Assembly: GCF_035046505.1 (NCBI RefSeq) | Contig: NC_089823.1 | Span: 26,832,388-26,896,387, forward strand | DNA from: Tiliqua scincoides | Lineage: Eukaryota; Chordata; Lepidosauria; Squamata; Scincidae | Reading direction: 5' to 3' | DNA: 64,000 nt | Part shown: positions 43,201-54,131 of the stretch, one piece after another | Layout of the letters: every line of letters begins with the position of its first letter | How positions within the stretch are numbered: position 1 is the stretch's first letter | The notes under the pieces: model-generated | Databases searched by the model: none | The model's input: only the letters and a program-made list of their open reading frames with translations | Told to the model about the DNA's origin: nothing | Program-made: the position numbers and the translations under genes

Positions 43201-46200
43201 AAATAGGCCCCCCCACTCCCCTGAGGCTCACAGAGCCTTGTGCAACTGTAGGCTGCGTCAGGGAAGCTTCCTGAGACTTCCCCGGCGCTATAAACCGTGC
43301 TTCCAGAAAACCAGAAGCACAGTTCCAATCTCTTCAGGAGCCTCAAGAGTGGCTTCTGCAGGGTCGTAAAGGCTTGCACCCAGGACATTTGCCCCATAGA
43401 ACACAATGAGGGGTCCGCCACTGTTTGCAGCTGAAAGGTGCTCTACAAATGCCTAGCAGAAGCAGCGGTCCTGAAAGGGCAGCCCGCATGATAACTGGGC
43501 TCTCCCACAGCATCCACAGTTTCTCCCTTTCTTGTCCCTCTTGGCCTGCCTGTTTCCCCCTTACCATTCCCTACCTTCTAAGGCTTATTTCCATCTCTCC
43601 CTCCCAGCTGCTTGGCAGAAAGGGTGGACCTGGGAGAGCCCAATTATCACGCAGGCTGCCCTTTCAGCAGTGACACCAGCATTTCTAAAAGGGTGGCACA
43701 CATGATAAGTGGGCTGTCCCAGCACCACTGATTCAGCAATGCTACTTCTGCCAATGTGTCAGCCGCAGATGTTGGTGCTGGGAGAGCCCAACTATCAGGC
43801 AGGCCAGATAAATAACTTTGGCAGGTTGCATCTGGCCTGGGGGCTTATGTCTGACACCTCTGAGTTAGACAAAAGAGTGAAGTAAAATAAATGTCTTAAT
43901 ACAAGTGAGGACCTAATTCTTTCCAACTTTCCAGGGCCAATGCAACCGCAATGCAGCCCTGTGGTAAGGGAATAAATATTCCCTTACCTTGTGAAGGCCT
44001 CCGTGACTGCCCCTTCACTATAGGATGCAGCACACACCCTGTTGGCACGGCTGCATCAGCACAGGGAAATTGGATAGGACTGGGCCCTAAGTGACATTTT
44101 GAGACTCACAGGTAAAGTTTCACAGCTTTATTTGGCTTTCTTCCAGCCCTAAATACAAATCAGACCTATGCTTGTGCTTTGGTGCACCAATAATTGAGAT
44201 GCAAAGACAGATAGCCAAAATTAGAATTTGGCCTGTGATCCTTGTCTCCACTTCCCTGTTGACAAATCGTATTTTTAATCTAACAGCCTTTTTTGCGAGC
44301 AAAGTAGAACAGGAAAGCAAGAACTACGCGGGCAAAACTTTCCAACGGGCTGGTCCATCTGCCTTCGAACGTGTCTTTACTGCCAAGTGAGTATTCTTAT
44401 ATGTCATGCTAAGACAGAGTGAAGCTGCCACAGTACGGCTGTAATTGTTGCAAACACAAAACCATGCATATTTAAAAATACATGCTGGGACTCTAGTCTG
44501 AGAAAAAAATATTTATTTATTATTTTTTCTCCTCCACCCAAAACTGACTCTCTGCAAACACATGAGAGGAAGCTAGCCATATAGTTTATTTAGTGATAAG
44601 GGAAGGATACTTTGCATATGCTCAGGCACTCTTCACTAACCAGACTACATGCAGAAAGAAATGGTGTTAAGCTAATTTTGGGGCCAGGTTACCAAAACAG
44701 GTTGGGAAGCACGCTGGTGAGCTCTGACTTACAGCCAATCTACATACTGCACAGAATGAATTGGTAGAATTCTTGGCAATACCACTTCAGACCTCAGGTG
44801 AAAGTTGGTCCTATTTTTTTTAGTGTGTGTGTGTGTGTGTGTGTGTGTAGTTAAGCATCCCACCAGAGTTAGCACACCTCCCTCCCCAATGTGCTAGTGG
44901 TAGACCTAGAGCCCAAAGCAATGCACACTGGTGCCCTGACCAGGTTTTCATCTCCACAGAGAGATGAATGTGTGAGGGCTTCCTCAGAGTGTGCCCCTTA
45001 GCCCTGCCTCTTCCACTGACTTGCATGCATTAGAGTGGAAGTCACAGGGATGATTTTTCTTTCTGATCAGCATTTGCCACTGCTACTAAACATACTGATC
45101 ACAGGGACAGCAGAATGTATGGCTACTGCATGAATCACTGAACGGGTGGAAGTAGGTGGCAAGATGTCAGGGGATGGTATAGACTGCATGAGAGTGGGGA
45201 CAGAAGCTGCAAGCAGAAAGAGGGTCGCGCACAGCAGCTGGGGGGCTTACCAGTATGACCCAATCCTGTAAAACTGCTCAGAAGTAGTCCCTTTTTAGCT
45301 GGTCATTCAGTGAGTCTACTGGAGCCATGAGTTTCTCTTCAGTTGCAAGGAACTGCCTCCCCCACCCCCACCCCTGGCTTCCCCACCTCCTTGGGCTTCT
45401 CCAGTAACTCCTAAGGCAAGAATCCCACCCCCATCTATTGGGCTCTTCCTTCCATCCATCCTTTGTCCAGTGATCATAGGTTCCTTCAGAGATGGACAAG
45501 AAAAACCCTGCTCCTGCCTCCCTCTTTCCTACCTCCTGCTTGATGCAAAACCAAAACATTAACCCTTCCTTGCCTCCTGGCTGGAACTTCCCTGCTGCTT
45601 GTCCAATCTGAATGATGGCCCCACAAGGTCTTTCACACACCAAAAAAAGTAAGCCAGGCAGCATACCCAGACTTGCAGACTCAAGTTGCTCACATTCATG
45701 ATTCATTTTCGAGTCAGTGGCCTCAGACTCAGGTCAGTGCTGGAGTCATTGACATGAGTGACTCGAGTGTACACAAGTCAGCAAAAAACGTGTCTTCATG
45801 ATTTTGACTTGAATTCCCATCCCTGGCCAAAAGCATTGGAGGGCTAAACTACATGTTTTATTAAGCCTGTCATTAAGAGACAGGCTTAGCACCAGAAACT
45901 AATGGGAAATGCTATTTTTTGATAAATAGCAGCTGGGTGGGAATATAGCGTGGGAACCAAAGGAGGAGATGTTAACTTTACCCCATGCTGTTCCTGCCAA
46001 ATCTCTCCAGAATGGCTCATCGCCTTCTTAGCAGTTAGGTACAGTAAAAAACCACTTCAGGGGCAAATAACTGTGAGGTGGGGAATTTGAGGCAGAAAGC
46101 AGTGTAGGGGGAAATGTTAACCCCCCTCCCCTCACACCAGGCAAGATTGCCCTCCACCATGGGAACCCTTCCTGTTCCATTCGGGTGTTGAGTTCCTTCT

Positions 46201-49200
46201 GAATGATGGGTGTCACTTAAAGTGTAGTTTGGCCCTAAGGACATAAATCAAATAGTTTTTTGCACAGAAGCATCTTGATAGGATTACTTACAACTGCATT
46301 TAAAGTCTCTTTTACAGCTGTATCCTGAACTGATGTTAATCTGTGCTGATGTACTGTCTGTGTCAAGCAGCAGTTTGAGAAAACTGAAAGGAGGGAGATG
46401 ATTGTGCTTAGGGAGGTTCCCCCTACACACCAGAAGAGCAGAGAGGGCTCTGATGGTTTCTTCCTGGAGGGGTGATAATCAGGGCAGAGAATATTTGGGG
46501 GCATTAAGGCAATTCGAGGAGGATGAGCCCTACTAGTACTCTCTAGAACAGGGGTGTCTAAAGTTTTGGCAGGAGGGCCACATCATCTCTCTGACACTGT
46601 GTTGGGGGCCGGGGGGGGAGAATTAATTTACATTTAAAATTTGAATAAATTTACATAAGTTTACATAAGTGAATATATTAAAGATGAACTTATATGAATG
46701 AATGAAGGTCTTGCAATAGCTCAAGGCCTATAAAAGGCCTTGCACAAAGCAAGGCTGGCCCTTTCTTTGCTCCCCTACTGCACCACAGACGTGAAACAGC
46801 AAGCAGTGGAGGGAGCCCTCATCCCACAGCTCACGCGAGAGGTCAAACAGTTGCCCTCACGCTGAGAGCAGTTGCTTCGGGCCAGTGCAGGCTCCAACAA
46901 ATCTCTGGAGGGCCAGAGGCTCATTGAAGACTGGGGGTTCCCTGAGGGCTGCATTAAGAGGACTTAAGGGCCACAAGTGGCCCCAGGGCTGGGGTTTGGG
47001 CACTCCTGCTCTAGAAGGTAGCTGCACTTTCCCTTTGGGGTTCAGTAAGGGCACCTGACAGACTTCAGCCTATGTAAACCACACATTAGCATGTCTCCCA
47101 CATGACCAACATTAGTCCCTTACTGTGTTTTTTTCACAGTTGTAGGGAACTTACTATGAGGGCAACTATTGAAAAGCATAGCACCCCACTATAATGTGAA
47201 GTGGTAAAGTCCATGTCATTCTGCATGTAGAATGGCATATGCACTGAAACAGGTTCCTTCTGTTCTTGTTGCTGCAAGAGTGGCCTGGTCATATAAAGGA
47301 TATGTGATGTTCTCTACAATTACAGCTGACAAATACAAGTGGATGATTATGAATTATTTCTCTACCTCTTTTGCAGTAAGAGTCACTGTGGCTGGCAAAG
47401 AAGTTAGCAACTTGAGAAAACATTTTCTCTTGACCAGGTGCTAATCCAGGCAAATGTGGTAATACCTTCACTGATTACACATTTGAAAGATGAGCCTTGG
47501 CACTTAAATAAATGAAAACATGGTTCTCTGTCCCAAAGGGATTCATGATCTTTAAAAAGACACAAGAGTGACACCATTAATAGCCACTGAAAAAGATGCT
47601 ATGCAGGGATGCTCTCCCCCAGCCAAACAGAAGAGAACCACCACTTTGTAGACAAGATTATTTATTTATTCAAAATATTTTTGTCCCTCTTTCCATATAA
47701 GATGTGCAAAGTGGCTAACAACTTCAAATTAAAATGCAAGCAGTATGAATAACAACAAAAGAAAGAAAAAGAAAACACAGTATCTAGAGATACAGGACCA
47801 AAGAATGCAAGATTAAAAATCCCCTAACAGCAGAGTCCTATACAGATTTACTCAGAAGGAAGTCCCACTGTGTTCAGTGAGATTTACTCTCAGGAACCTG
47901 TGTATTAGGGTTGCAGCCTAAATCGGATCTCTCAGAAAAAGGTTTTTACTGAACTTGTTGGAAGGCCACCAATGAATGGGAAAATAAACTTCCCTTGGTT
48001 GTAGTTCTGAATCCTGGGCATGGCCACCAAAAAGTCCTTCCCCTGTGTCCCAGCCAGCTGAAACTCAGACAACAGCAGAGCAAGGGCCTTGATATTGTAA
48101 TGGGGGATGGAAGAACATTTTTAAATGTCCAGTACCCCTTAGAGATCACTGTGCATCTATCTCATTGGTTCCCAAACTTTTCAGCACCACGACCCAGCTC
48201 ATCCTCTCCAGTGGGTTGCGATGCAATGCTCCTAGTAGTGCCAGAATGTTTTTGGGAGGTCTTGGAGGCTGTATTGGCAACCCACTCTATTGGACTCCAT
48301 GGACCTCAGAATGGCCCACAGAAGCGACTGGAAGCGACTTCCGATCAAACCAGAAGTTGCTTTATCAAACCAGAAGTCATTTCCAGTTGCTTCTGTGGGC
48401 CGTTCTGAGGCCCAAAGAGGCCAATCAAGTGGTTGCTGGGGGCTCCTGAAAGCATTCTGGCACCCTGGGGAGCATTGTGTTGGGCCATGGGATTGTGACC
48501 CACAGTTTGGAAACACTATTTCTATTTTATTGTGCATTAAACTTATTTATTTATTTAGACCTTTAAAATGCTGCTTTTCAACAACAGCAACAAAGTTCTC
48601 AAAGTGGTTTACATAGAAAATGTGGCTGACAAACATGTTAGAATAAAGTTATGTTGCCAACTGACTTGGCTTCAGCATCGGAGCAAAGAGCAAACAAATA
48701 CTCCTTGAAAGCATTCATCTGCCAACCAGATCTGGGGCTGAGCAGGCAACAGTGTCTGGGTCAGGGGGTGCGGATTGTTCCTGCCACACACTTCATCCCA
48801 GAGAAAACTGCTTGACCTTCCCACCTTTTCATATGCAACTTGTTCACTATTTTGTTAGAATCGCATGGATACATTGTCTTGTTCTCAGTATGATATTATC
48901 CTTTAAAAAAAAAATCTTTTCCTAGCCAAAACTGCAGAGATGCTTATCCTACGTTCCTTGCGGTGCTTTGGTGTGCTGGCTTGCTGTGTAGCCAAGGTAA
49001 TGTATTCAGCTCACTCTCCAGATCCTCTTCCTCCCTGGTCCTTGCATTATCTTTTTTGAAGTTCAGGACAAATAGCAGTCCTGTGTTTTCCTTTTGAAAA
49101 ATTCTGCCTTGATCCTGAGCAAAGGAACTGAGGAGGTTTCATTTCAGAACTTCAGGGTGGAAAAGATGCAGGGGTATCATTCACATGGACAAGTTTCTTT

Positions 49201-51833
49201 ACAGATTTGAATGGATTTAGGATCAATGGAAACTGCCTGGTACTGTCAGACCCCTGGTCCATCTAGCTCAATATTGTCTATGTAAACTGGCAGTGGCTCT
49301 CCAGAGTTTTGGACCAGCCCTACCTGGAGATGTCAGGAATTCAGGAGATGTCAGGAACTGTGCATTCATAACAGATGCTCCTTCACTGAGATACAACTTC
49401 CCTATCATTTTAGGTTACCAAGTTTGTTTCTGGAAGTGCTCTTATGCCTTTGAAAGCTATTCAGACATCAAAAATTATTTGGTTTAATATGACATTTTAG
49501 ATGCTTTCAACTTTCACTTGTATTTCAAAAAGCATAGGCAGAACAGTACGTCACAAACAGACACAGCAATACGTCACGTGCAAATGGGCCCTGCAAAATG
49601 CTGCTACACACCACTCACAAATGGGTGTCATAACTTATCAGATACACACCACAACCTGCATACGCGACATGGCATGTACAAACAGGTGATACATCAGTCA
49701 GACATACACTGCCAACTCCACACATGCTTGGCACAGAAATGGACACTGCATGCAAACTGTCATCTACAACACACCATATACCTACAGACCACAAGATGTA
49801 CACAGACACTGCAACATGCCACGCACAAATGTGCTGTAACATGTTGAGCTACATGCAAACTCACATGTCCCATGTATAGGACAAATTGTCTTCTCATGAA
49901 TAGAATTTTCAGGGCTTATAATGATCAAATGCTATTCTGTCACCTCATCCGAAATGCACAGGCTCTCCGTGCCTGTATATTGATTCTGAGAGCTTTGTCT
50001 AGAAGCCATATCAGTTAAACTGAGTATGAAACTTGTTTACCCTTGTAGTGTAGTCAGGGTCGGCTTTCGGAGATGTGGGGCCCAACTGGAAACTTTTTCT
50101 GCAGGGCTCCAAGTTCACATTCAAGGTCTATAAATTCTTATATACATAAAATTTATTATATTTATATCTCTATGGTAGTGATCTCTATATCTCTATGGAA
50201 AGCAAACAAAATGTGTGCTTAAAAAGTGCATATGAGTTATGGACCAAAGGTATCTCAGCACATTTTAATATAAAATTGCATACATATAAGCCTACAAGTA
50301 AATAATCAAACTGTGTAGATTACCTTTGAAAAGTAAATCATTACAAAACCACATTTTAGTGACTGTGAAATGATTTAGTAAAAATATTCTTTTTCTTTAG
50401 GGAAAAAAATTTCAAAATGTCCATTGCAATGTGTTGTTGTGTGTATTTGATAAGACTAGTATAGATTACACAGGCCAACACACATTTTGCTTCCTTAAAC
50501 GTTACACTAATTCCTGGGTATATTTGGGGTGCTGATTCCAAAAACGGCATCCGTTTTGCACTATCATGCCTAGTTTGGAGACACGGCATAGCCTCTTTAC
50601 TGAATGGTTCAAGCAGCTTCTCATGGGCACAAGCACACTGTGGCTTCCTCATGAGGAAGCTGCTTGAACCATTCACTAGAGGCTATACTATATCTCCAAA
50701 ACTAGATGTGATAGGGCAAAACGGATGCCATTTTTGGAATCAGCACCCCAATTTCATATCAAACCACCATAAAGTTTGGGAAAAACTTTTCTGACCCTCA
50801 ATTTTGTAGGCCTGTGTCATCCAAGCACGGAGCCCCCTTAAGCTCAGCCCCCAATTGATCCAATTGGCTTAAAGCCAGCCCTGAATGTAGTGCAACTAAC
50901 CAGCGCCTTGATTTTCCTTTCGTTCAGCTGCTGCTGCCTTTGCTGGACTGATGTACTTGTTTGTGAGGCAGAAGTACTTTGTTGGCTATATGGGCGAACG
51001 GACACAGAGGTAATTCCCTGCTTACATCTTCTCAAACTTGTTTAAGTTGTCAGATGGGTACCTATATGTTTTAGGCTCCACCAAGAAAATAAGGCATCTT
51101 CTAAATTCTCCTCCTCAGCTTGTTGGACTAATGTTAGGCATCATCAGGATCTTAACTCCCAGTGCCTTCAATGATACAGCAAAGTACTGCATTCCTACAG
51201 GTACAAGGTACAAGAGCTCAAACATATAGCGAGAGCCCAGCATCACCATTTTCTGCTCCTTTCTGATAGAGAAGCTATTACATTGGCACCAAGGGTCTCA
51301 TCAGTCGTCATATACTGCTTGGCTCCCACAGACTCGCCAGGTTTTTGCATTAAAAATGCAAGGCTGTTAAATTTTGTTTCAAATATAATCTGTGACTATC
51401 ATTTTTAATAGTCAGGATAAGAAATATATGGCTGTTAAATGGAACACTTGATTATTAAGATGAATACATTTTCAAAAGTGCACCAAATTTCTCTGCTGAT
51501 TTAATTGTGCTGCAGAGTCATACATCAATGCTGAATTTGACCCCATTAATCCCAACATCTGAGCTCTATTTAAGTTGACCTTGATGACAGATAGAGAGGT
51601 TTTGCTCTTGTCAAGTGAATCAATATATTCTTACATATTGCTTTTCTCTCTCTCTCTCTCTCTCTCTCAGCACTCCAGGTTACATTTTTGGAAAGCGCAT
51701 CATAATCTTCCTGTTCCTTATGTCTGTTGCTGGAGTTTTCAACTATTACTTGGTCCTCGTTTTTGGAAGTGACTTTCAAATATATATAAAAACTGTAACA
51801 AACACCATCTCCCCGCTGCTTCTTATTCCTTAA
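39133..51833 (+). CDS. ALOX5AP: ALOX5AP, 5-lipoxygenase-activating protein FLAP (gene-level entry, five exons)
   Basis: The exons are 39133-39202, 44287-44386, 48926-48996, 50928-51009 and 51671-51833, joining with phases 1, 2, 1, 2 to exactly 161 codons plus stop, the human length. The protein begins MDQEAVGY and ends SPLLLIP, with conserved ERV(Y/F)TA, NC(V/R)DAYPTFLAVLW, YFVGY(L/M)GERTQSTPGYIFGKRI and NYYL. FLAP is a four-helix MAPEG protein of the nuclear envelope that works as a trimer and presents arachidonic acid to 5-lipoxygenase for leukotriene synthesis. Introns are 5.1, 4.5, 1.9 and 0.7 kb and contain transposons. Two residues differ from human in helix 1, Ala24 and Ser28, near the recalled inhibitor site. 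Nothing suggests pseudogenisation. Confidence 0.97.
39384..39541 (+). mobile_element. LINE 3' end with (TAA)n tail
   Basis: AGATTGTGAGCCCTTTTGGG, TTTTTCTCTGTAAACTGC and GTGAACTTTTAGTTGAAAAG precede a (TAA)n run at 39487-39541. It is the same LINE tail as at 29064 and lies about 180 bases into ALOX5AP intron 1. Confidence 0.75.
40010..40033. repeat. (GA)n microsatellite
   Basis: A short GA run flanked by GAAAAGA. A (CT)n run follows at about 40266-40290, so the intron carries two complementary simple repeats 230 bases apart. Confidence 0.85.
41025..41340. mobile_element. hAT-like MITE with internal insertion
   Basis: The ends CGGCCATTTTCAACCACTG and AAAAGGTTGAACATTGCTG match the 13250 copy, in the same orientation. 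The interior is lengthened by about 90 bases of AT-rich sequence near 41170-41265. No matching 8-bp flanks are seen. Confidence 0.65.
41408..41928. mobile_element. hAT-like element with 8-bp target duplication (7/8)
   Basis: It begins CAGTGTTTCTTAAACTGTGG and ends AAAGTTTGAGAACCACTG, with flanks CCTTAAAG and CCTTAAGG. Subterminal blocks with GGGTC and GACCC words are mirrored. No coding frame. ALOX5AP intron 1. Confidence 0.75.
42310..42700. other. GC-rich, CpG-containing patch in ALOX5AP intron 1
   Basis: The segment has GCGCAGGG, CCGCCATTTTGCGCAGG and several CG words in an otherwise AT-rich intron. A 124-residue ORF is a by-product of its GC content. It may be a transposon interior or an alternative promoter; it is not a demonstrated CpG island. 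Confidence 0.4.
42727..43003. mobile_element. hAT-like element with internal repeats, copy of 3037-3337
   Basis: It begins CAGGGACGTGGGCTGGG and ends CACTGCACATCCCTA, between GTCCATCC and GCCCATCC (7/8). It has GAGGCAGAGCCTCCCC on one side and GAGGCTCTGCCTC on the other, with tandem blocks around ACTTTTCAAAGGA. Confidence 0.75.
43430..43860. mobile_element. hAT-like repeat, relative of 1068-1480
   Basis: It shares CCCTTTCAGCAGTGACACC, CTAAAAGGGTGG and GCTTATGTCTGACACC with the 1068 copy. A second inverted block TGAAAGGGCAGCCCGCATG forms a local palindrome with GCAGGCTGCCCTTTCAG. The edges are approximate. Confidence 0.55.
43911..44090. mobile_element. MITE of the GGGCCCAATCC family
   Basis: It begins GACCTAATTCTTTCCAACTT and ends GGAAATTGGATAGGACTGGG. 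The core reads TAAGGGAATAAATATTCCCTTA, a short perfect palindrome region. It ends about 200 bases before exon 2 of ALOX5AP. Confidence 0.65.
44287..44386 (+). CDS. ALOX5AP: ALOX5AP exon 2
   Basis: It encodes FFASKVEQESKNYAGKTFQ to FERVFTA after the split Ala24 codon. Acceptor TCTAACAG, donor GCCAA/GTGAGT, phase 1 in, 2 out. The ERVFTA string matches human ERVYTA. Confidence 0.96.
44821..44848. repeat. (GT)n microsatellite
   Basis: A run of about 14 GT units in ALOX5AP intron 2. Confidence 0.9.
46549..47008. mobile_element. hAT-like element, 460 bp, perfect 8-bp target duplication
   Basis: It begins CAGGGGTGTCTAAAGTTTTG and ends GGGTTTGGGCACTCCTG, between perfect CTCTAGAA copies (46541-46548 and 47009-47016). 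The GAGGGCCACA and AGGGCCAGAGG words are characteristic of hAT-Charlie-type MITEs, as I recall. ALOX5AP intron 2. Confidence 0.85.
47825..47925. repeat. Dispersed palindromic repeat
   Basis: The left half reads GAGTCCTATACAGATTTACTC, the right half GTGTATTAGGGTTGCAGCC, with centre GTCCCACTGTGTTCAGTGAG. Family as at 9558. Confidence 0.55.
48169..48520. mobile_element. hAT-like MITE (GGTTCCCAAACTTTTC)
   Basis: It begins TTGGTTCCCAAACTTTTCAG and ends CACAGTTTGGAAACACTA. The interior folds: ACTGGAAGCGACTTCC and GAAGTCATTTCCAGTTGC are mirrored. No target duplication is clear. ALOX5AP intron 2. Confidence 0.6.
48926..48996 (+). CDS. ALOX5AP: ALOX5AP exon 3
   Basis: It encodes QNCRDAYPTFLAVLW to LLCSQ, with Asp62 and Tyr64 as in human. 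Acceptor TTTTCCTAG, donor CAAG/GTAATG, phase 2 in, 1 out. It is too short for a stand-alone ORF call. Membrane helix 2 spans this exon. Confidence 0.95.
49550..49860. repeat. Degenerate CA-rich region
   Basis: ACACA, CATGC and TACA words recur without a fixed period across about 300 bases. It may be a decayed microsatellite. ORFs on both strands through it are by-products of the composition. Confidence 0.5.
50055..50883. mobile_element. hAT-like element, 829 bp, ending 44 bases before ALOX5AP exon 4
   Basis: It begins CAGGGTCGGCTTTCGG and ends AAAGCCAGCCCTG; flanks are AGTGTAGT and AATGTAGT (7/8). A large inverted repeat is inside (50523-50750). The exon 4 acceptor follows at 50926, and a CTAAC branch-like word lies just outside the element at about 50896. 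Confidence 0.75.
50523..50750. repeat. About 105-bp inverted repeat inside the hAT-like element
   Basis: The left arm has GGGGTGCTGATTCCAAAAAC, ATCCGTTTTGCACTATCA and TGAATGGTTCAAGCAGCTTC, the right arm the complements, GAAGCTGCTTGAACCATTCA and TTGGAATCAGCACCCC. The spacer is about 22 bases. A transcript through it would form a long hairpin. Confidence 0.85.
50928..51009 (+). CDS. ALOX5AP: ALOX5AP exon 4
   Basis: It encodes AAAAFAGLMYLFVRQKYF to YMGERTQ. Human has VPAAFAGL here, same length. Acceptor TTCGTTCAG, donor CAGAG/GTAATT, phase 1 in, 2 out. The RQKYFVGY loop is the most conserved part of the family, near the membrane surface. Confidence 0.96.
51645..51669. repeat. (CT)n microsatellite serving as polypyrimidine tract
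   Basis: About 12 CT units run directly into CAG at the exon 5 acceptor. The acceptor pyrimidine tract is thus a length-variable simple repeat. Confidence 0.9.
51671..51833 (+). CDS. ALOX5AP: ALOX5AP exon 5 and stop
   Basis: It encodes STPGYIFGKRIIIFLFL to ISPLLLIP, with NYYL and FGSDF as in human. The stop is TAA at 51831-51833. Upstream in-frame sequence is intron. Confidence 0.97.
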
Positions 51834-52460
51834 ACCTCTGCAGCAAGGGGGTGGAGGGAGGTGAGAGAGAACGGAGGAGGTCAGCATGCTTAGCCAATCA
51901 ATATCCAGGAGCAGATGTTTGAAATGAACCTACAAAGCCCCTTTTAGATGGCCATAAATCTAATGCTCTTTGGGACTTTGTAGTTTTGACTTAACACTGC
52001 TTTTTTCCTACAAGAAAATGATTTATTGTGTGCAGTTTTCATATCTTGGGGAGCAGAGTAATATGTTCCAGTAAATTATAGGACCGTCTTCCATAAATGG
52101 CAGCTTACTTGGGTTTGATCACAAAACCCTTAAGTGTACAGCAAATTTTTATTTTGCCATCAATGTTTTTTTACAAGGTACAAAGGCATAGGCCTGATTT
52201 TGTAGTCTTCAACAATACATAGTTTCTATGACTGTCAGTGGAACTCAGACTTCTATATGAGCAGAACTAGAGCCAGACCACTTGGCAATGTTCTTTGATG
52301 AATATTGTATTTACACACCCAATCAAGTTATGAGTGTGTGTGTAACTATCATGTTAGCTTAACATATGTAATAATAAAGTATATGATGTATCTTTTTCTC
52401 TTTATGGCAAATTGTTATTGGAACATGTTAGTATTTTAAATAAAGTCACTTACAATTATA
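51834..52460 (+). other. ALOX5AP: ALOX5AP 3' UTR with poly(A) signals
   Basis: AATAAA occurs at 52373-52378 and again at 52439-52444, followed by a T-rich TTCTGTTTTTGGTTTG stretch. The second is the likelier end. Length about 620 bases. Confidence 0.7.
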
Positions 52461-52549
52461 AAATTATTCTGTTTTTGGTTTGATCCTAATTGTCTACTAA
52501 GTGAAACACAGACAGACAGTGCAAGCCTATGCATGGCTATTCAGAATTA

Positions 52550-53106
52550 ACAGCCCAATCCTGAGCTGCCCGGAGCGCCCAGGTTCGGCGGCACAGAAAA
52601 GGGCTGCCGCCAAATTCTGTGTCTCCCGCGCTACCGCAGGAGGCTCCTTGGGAGAAGAGGATGTTCATCCCCTTCCCCCGAGTAAGGTAAGCAGCCCCGC
52701 AATGGGACTACTCACGTTACCACCAACCTGGCGCTTGCGTAGGTTGCACAGCCCTCCACGAGTGCCCTGGATCCTGCAGAGCTCTGCTCCGCAGATCGTC
52801 CTTTCACCCGCCCCTGGAACGCCTCCTGTCCGACCCTCAGCACACCTCCTGCCGGCCTCCCCTCTCCCCAGAATGCCTCCCCCACGCCCCTGTCCACGCC
52901 CCTGCCTCCCATTCCGCAGCCCGGCAGTCCTGGAGACTGCCGAGCCGCGAAACTTGGGCCCCCACCCAGCACTAGCCCAGCACCAGCCAGTGCTGGGCTA
53001 GCACCGGTGGGAGACCGACGGTGAGCCCTGCAAACATGCCTTACGGCACGTTTGCGACTGTGGCCAGCGGCACAGAGCCATGCCGCTGACCACAGGATTG
53101 GGCTCT
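52550..53106. mobile_element. GC-rich non-autonomous element, 557 bp
   Basis: It begins AGCCCAATCCTGAGCTGCC and ends CTGACCACAGGATTGGGCTC, a clear inverted pair. The interior has AAACATGCCTTACGGCACG, as in other copies near 12.5, 14.6 and 30.0 kb. It starts about 100 bases after the ALOX5AP poly(A) signal. The 166-residue ORF across it has no known domain. A TTAA next to its left end and TAAG next to its right are the only flanks noted. Confidence 0.65.
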
Positions 53107-54131
53107 AAGTCCCACAGCCTGATCCTGACTAGGATCCTAACTAGAATCAGGCTGTTGCATGGAGGTATTTACAACAGAAAGCAGTCCTGCAAGAATTTAG
53201 GACCTAAGCTACATAGAGTTTTAAGGTAACAACCAGCACTTTGAACTGGGCCCAGAAGTGTGCTGGCAACCAGTGCAACTGGTAAAGTACTGGCATAATG
53301 CTGTCAGACTGATGGGCCTTGCGCATAGAGTTGTTTCATTTAGTTCGTTCTATACTTAGTTGTGGAACTGGGAACAACATGGTAAATTATTCCTGCTACT
53401 TGCTGCAGGCTGGGGCGTTTTTCAGAGAATGCAAGGTAGAATTAAAAAACAGTCATTTTCAGAGTACAAATGTTCAATTTTTTTGTTTGCTTTTTGTTCC
53501 CATTATTTATTCATTTGAAAAATAAATTTATATCCTGCCTTTCTCTCACATTCAAGGGGATTCAAGGTGGCTTAAAACATAAAACCAATAGTAATAAATT
53601 AAAACAATACTAATAATCATAAAATCAGTTAAAATATTAAAACAAAACAAACAACCAGGATTTTCTGGAGGGTCCATCATCTGTTTAAACTGGCCTTGTG
53701 GGCTTTCAGAGCATTTCAAGCTGTACCCTGGAAACCCCCAAAAGTAGCTTTCAGGAGCCCAATGAGGACGACTGCATGTGTGCAGGAGGAGAAACACACG
53801 ACTTCCTATGTCTGGAACAATTCTGGTTTTTAAAGATTTTTTTTTTTTCCCAAGAAGTATATGAAAAGTGGGTATTTATTTACAGGGATACACATGTAAC
53901 TGTCTATGAAGACAGTTTATAGGGGTGGGTTTATATGCCCTCCCTAAAGTCTCTTATTTTATGTTCCTGTTTTTCATTTATTAATGCGTTGATACCCTGC
54001 CTGTCCCTCATGAAAAGCGCCTAAGGCAGCTTCAGTTACCTAGCAGGATCAGATGGGGCTAGTAGCTGAAAGAAGAAAGCTCCTCCTCTATTTTACAGAA
54101 GTACCCTTCTGTGTGTGTCATCTGTCTAAGG

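Noticed and set aside
45278-45706. 142-residue reverse ORF in ALOX5AP intron 2
   Set aside because: Composition-driven frame over CCCCACCC and CTTCC-rich sequence with no known motif.
52501-53001. 166-residue Pro-rich ORF after ALOX5AP
   Set aside because: It lies inside a GC-rich element with inverted ends, with no domain.
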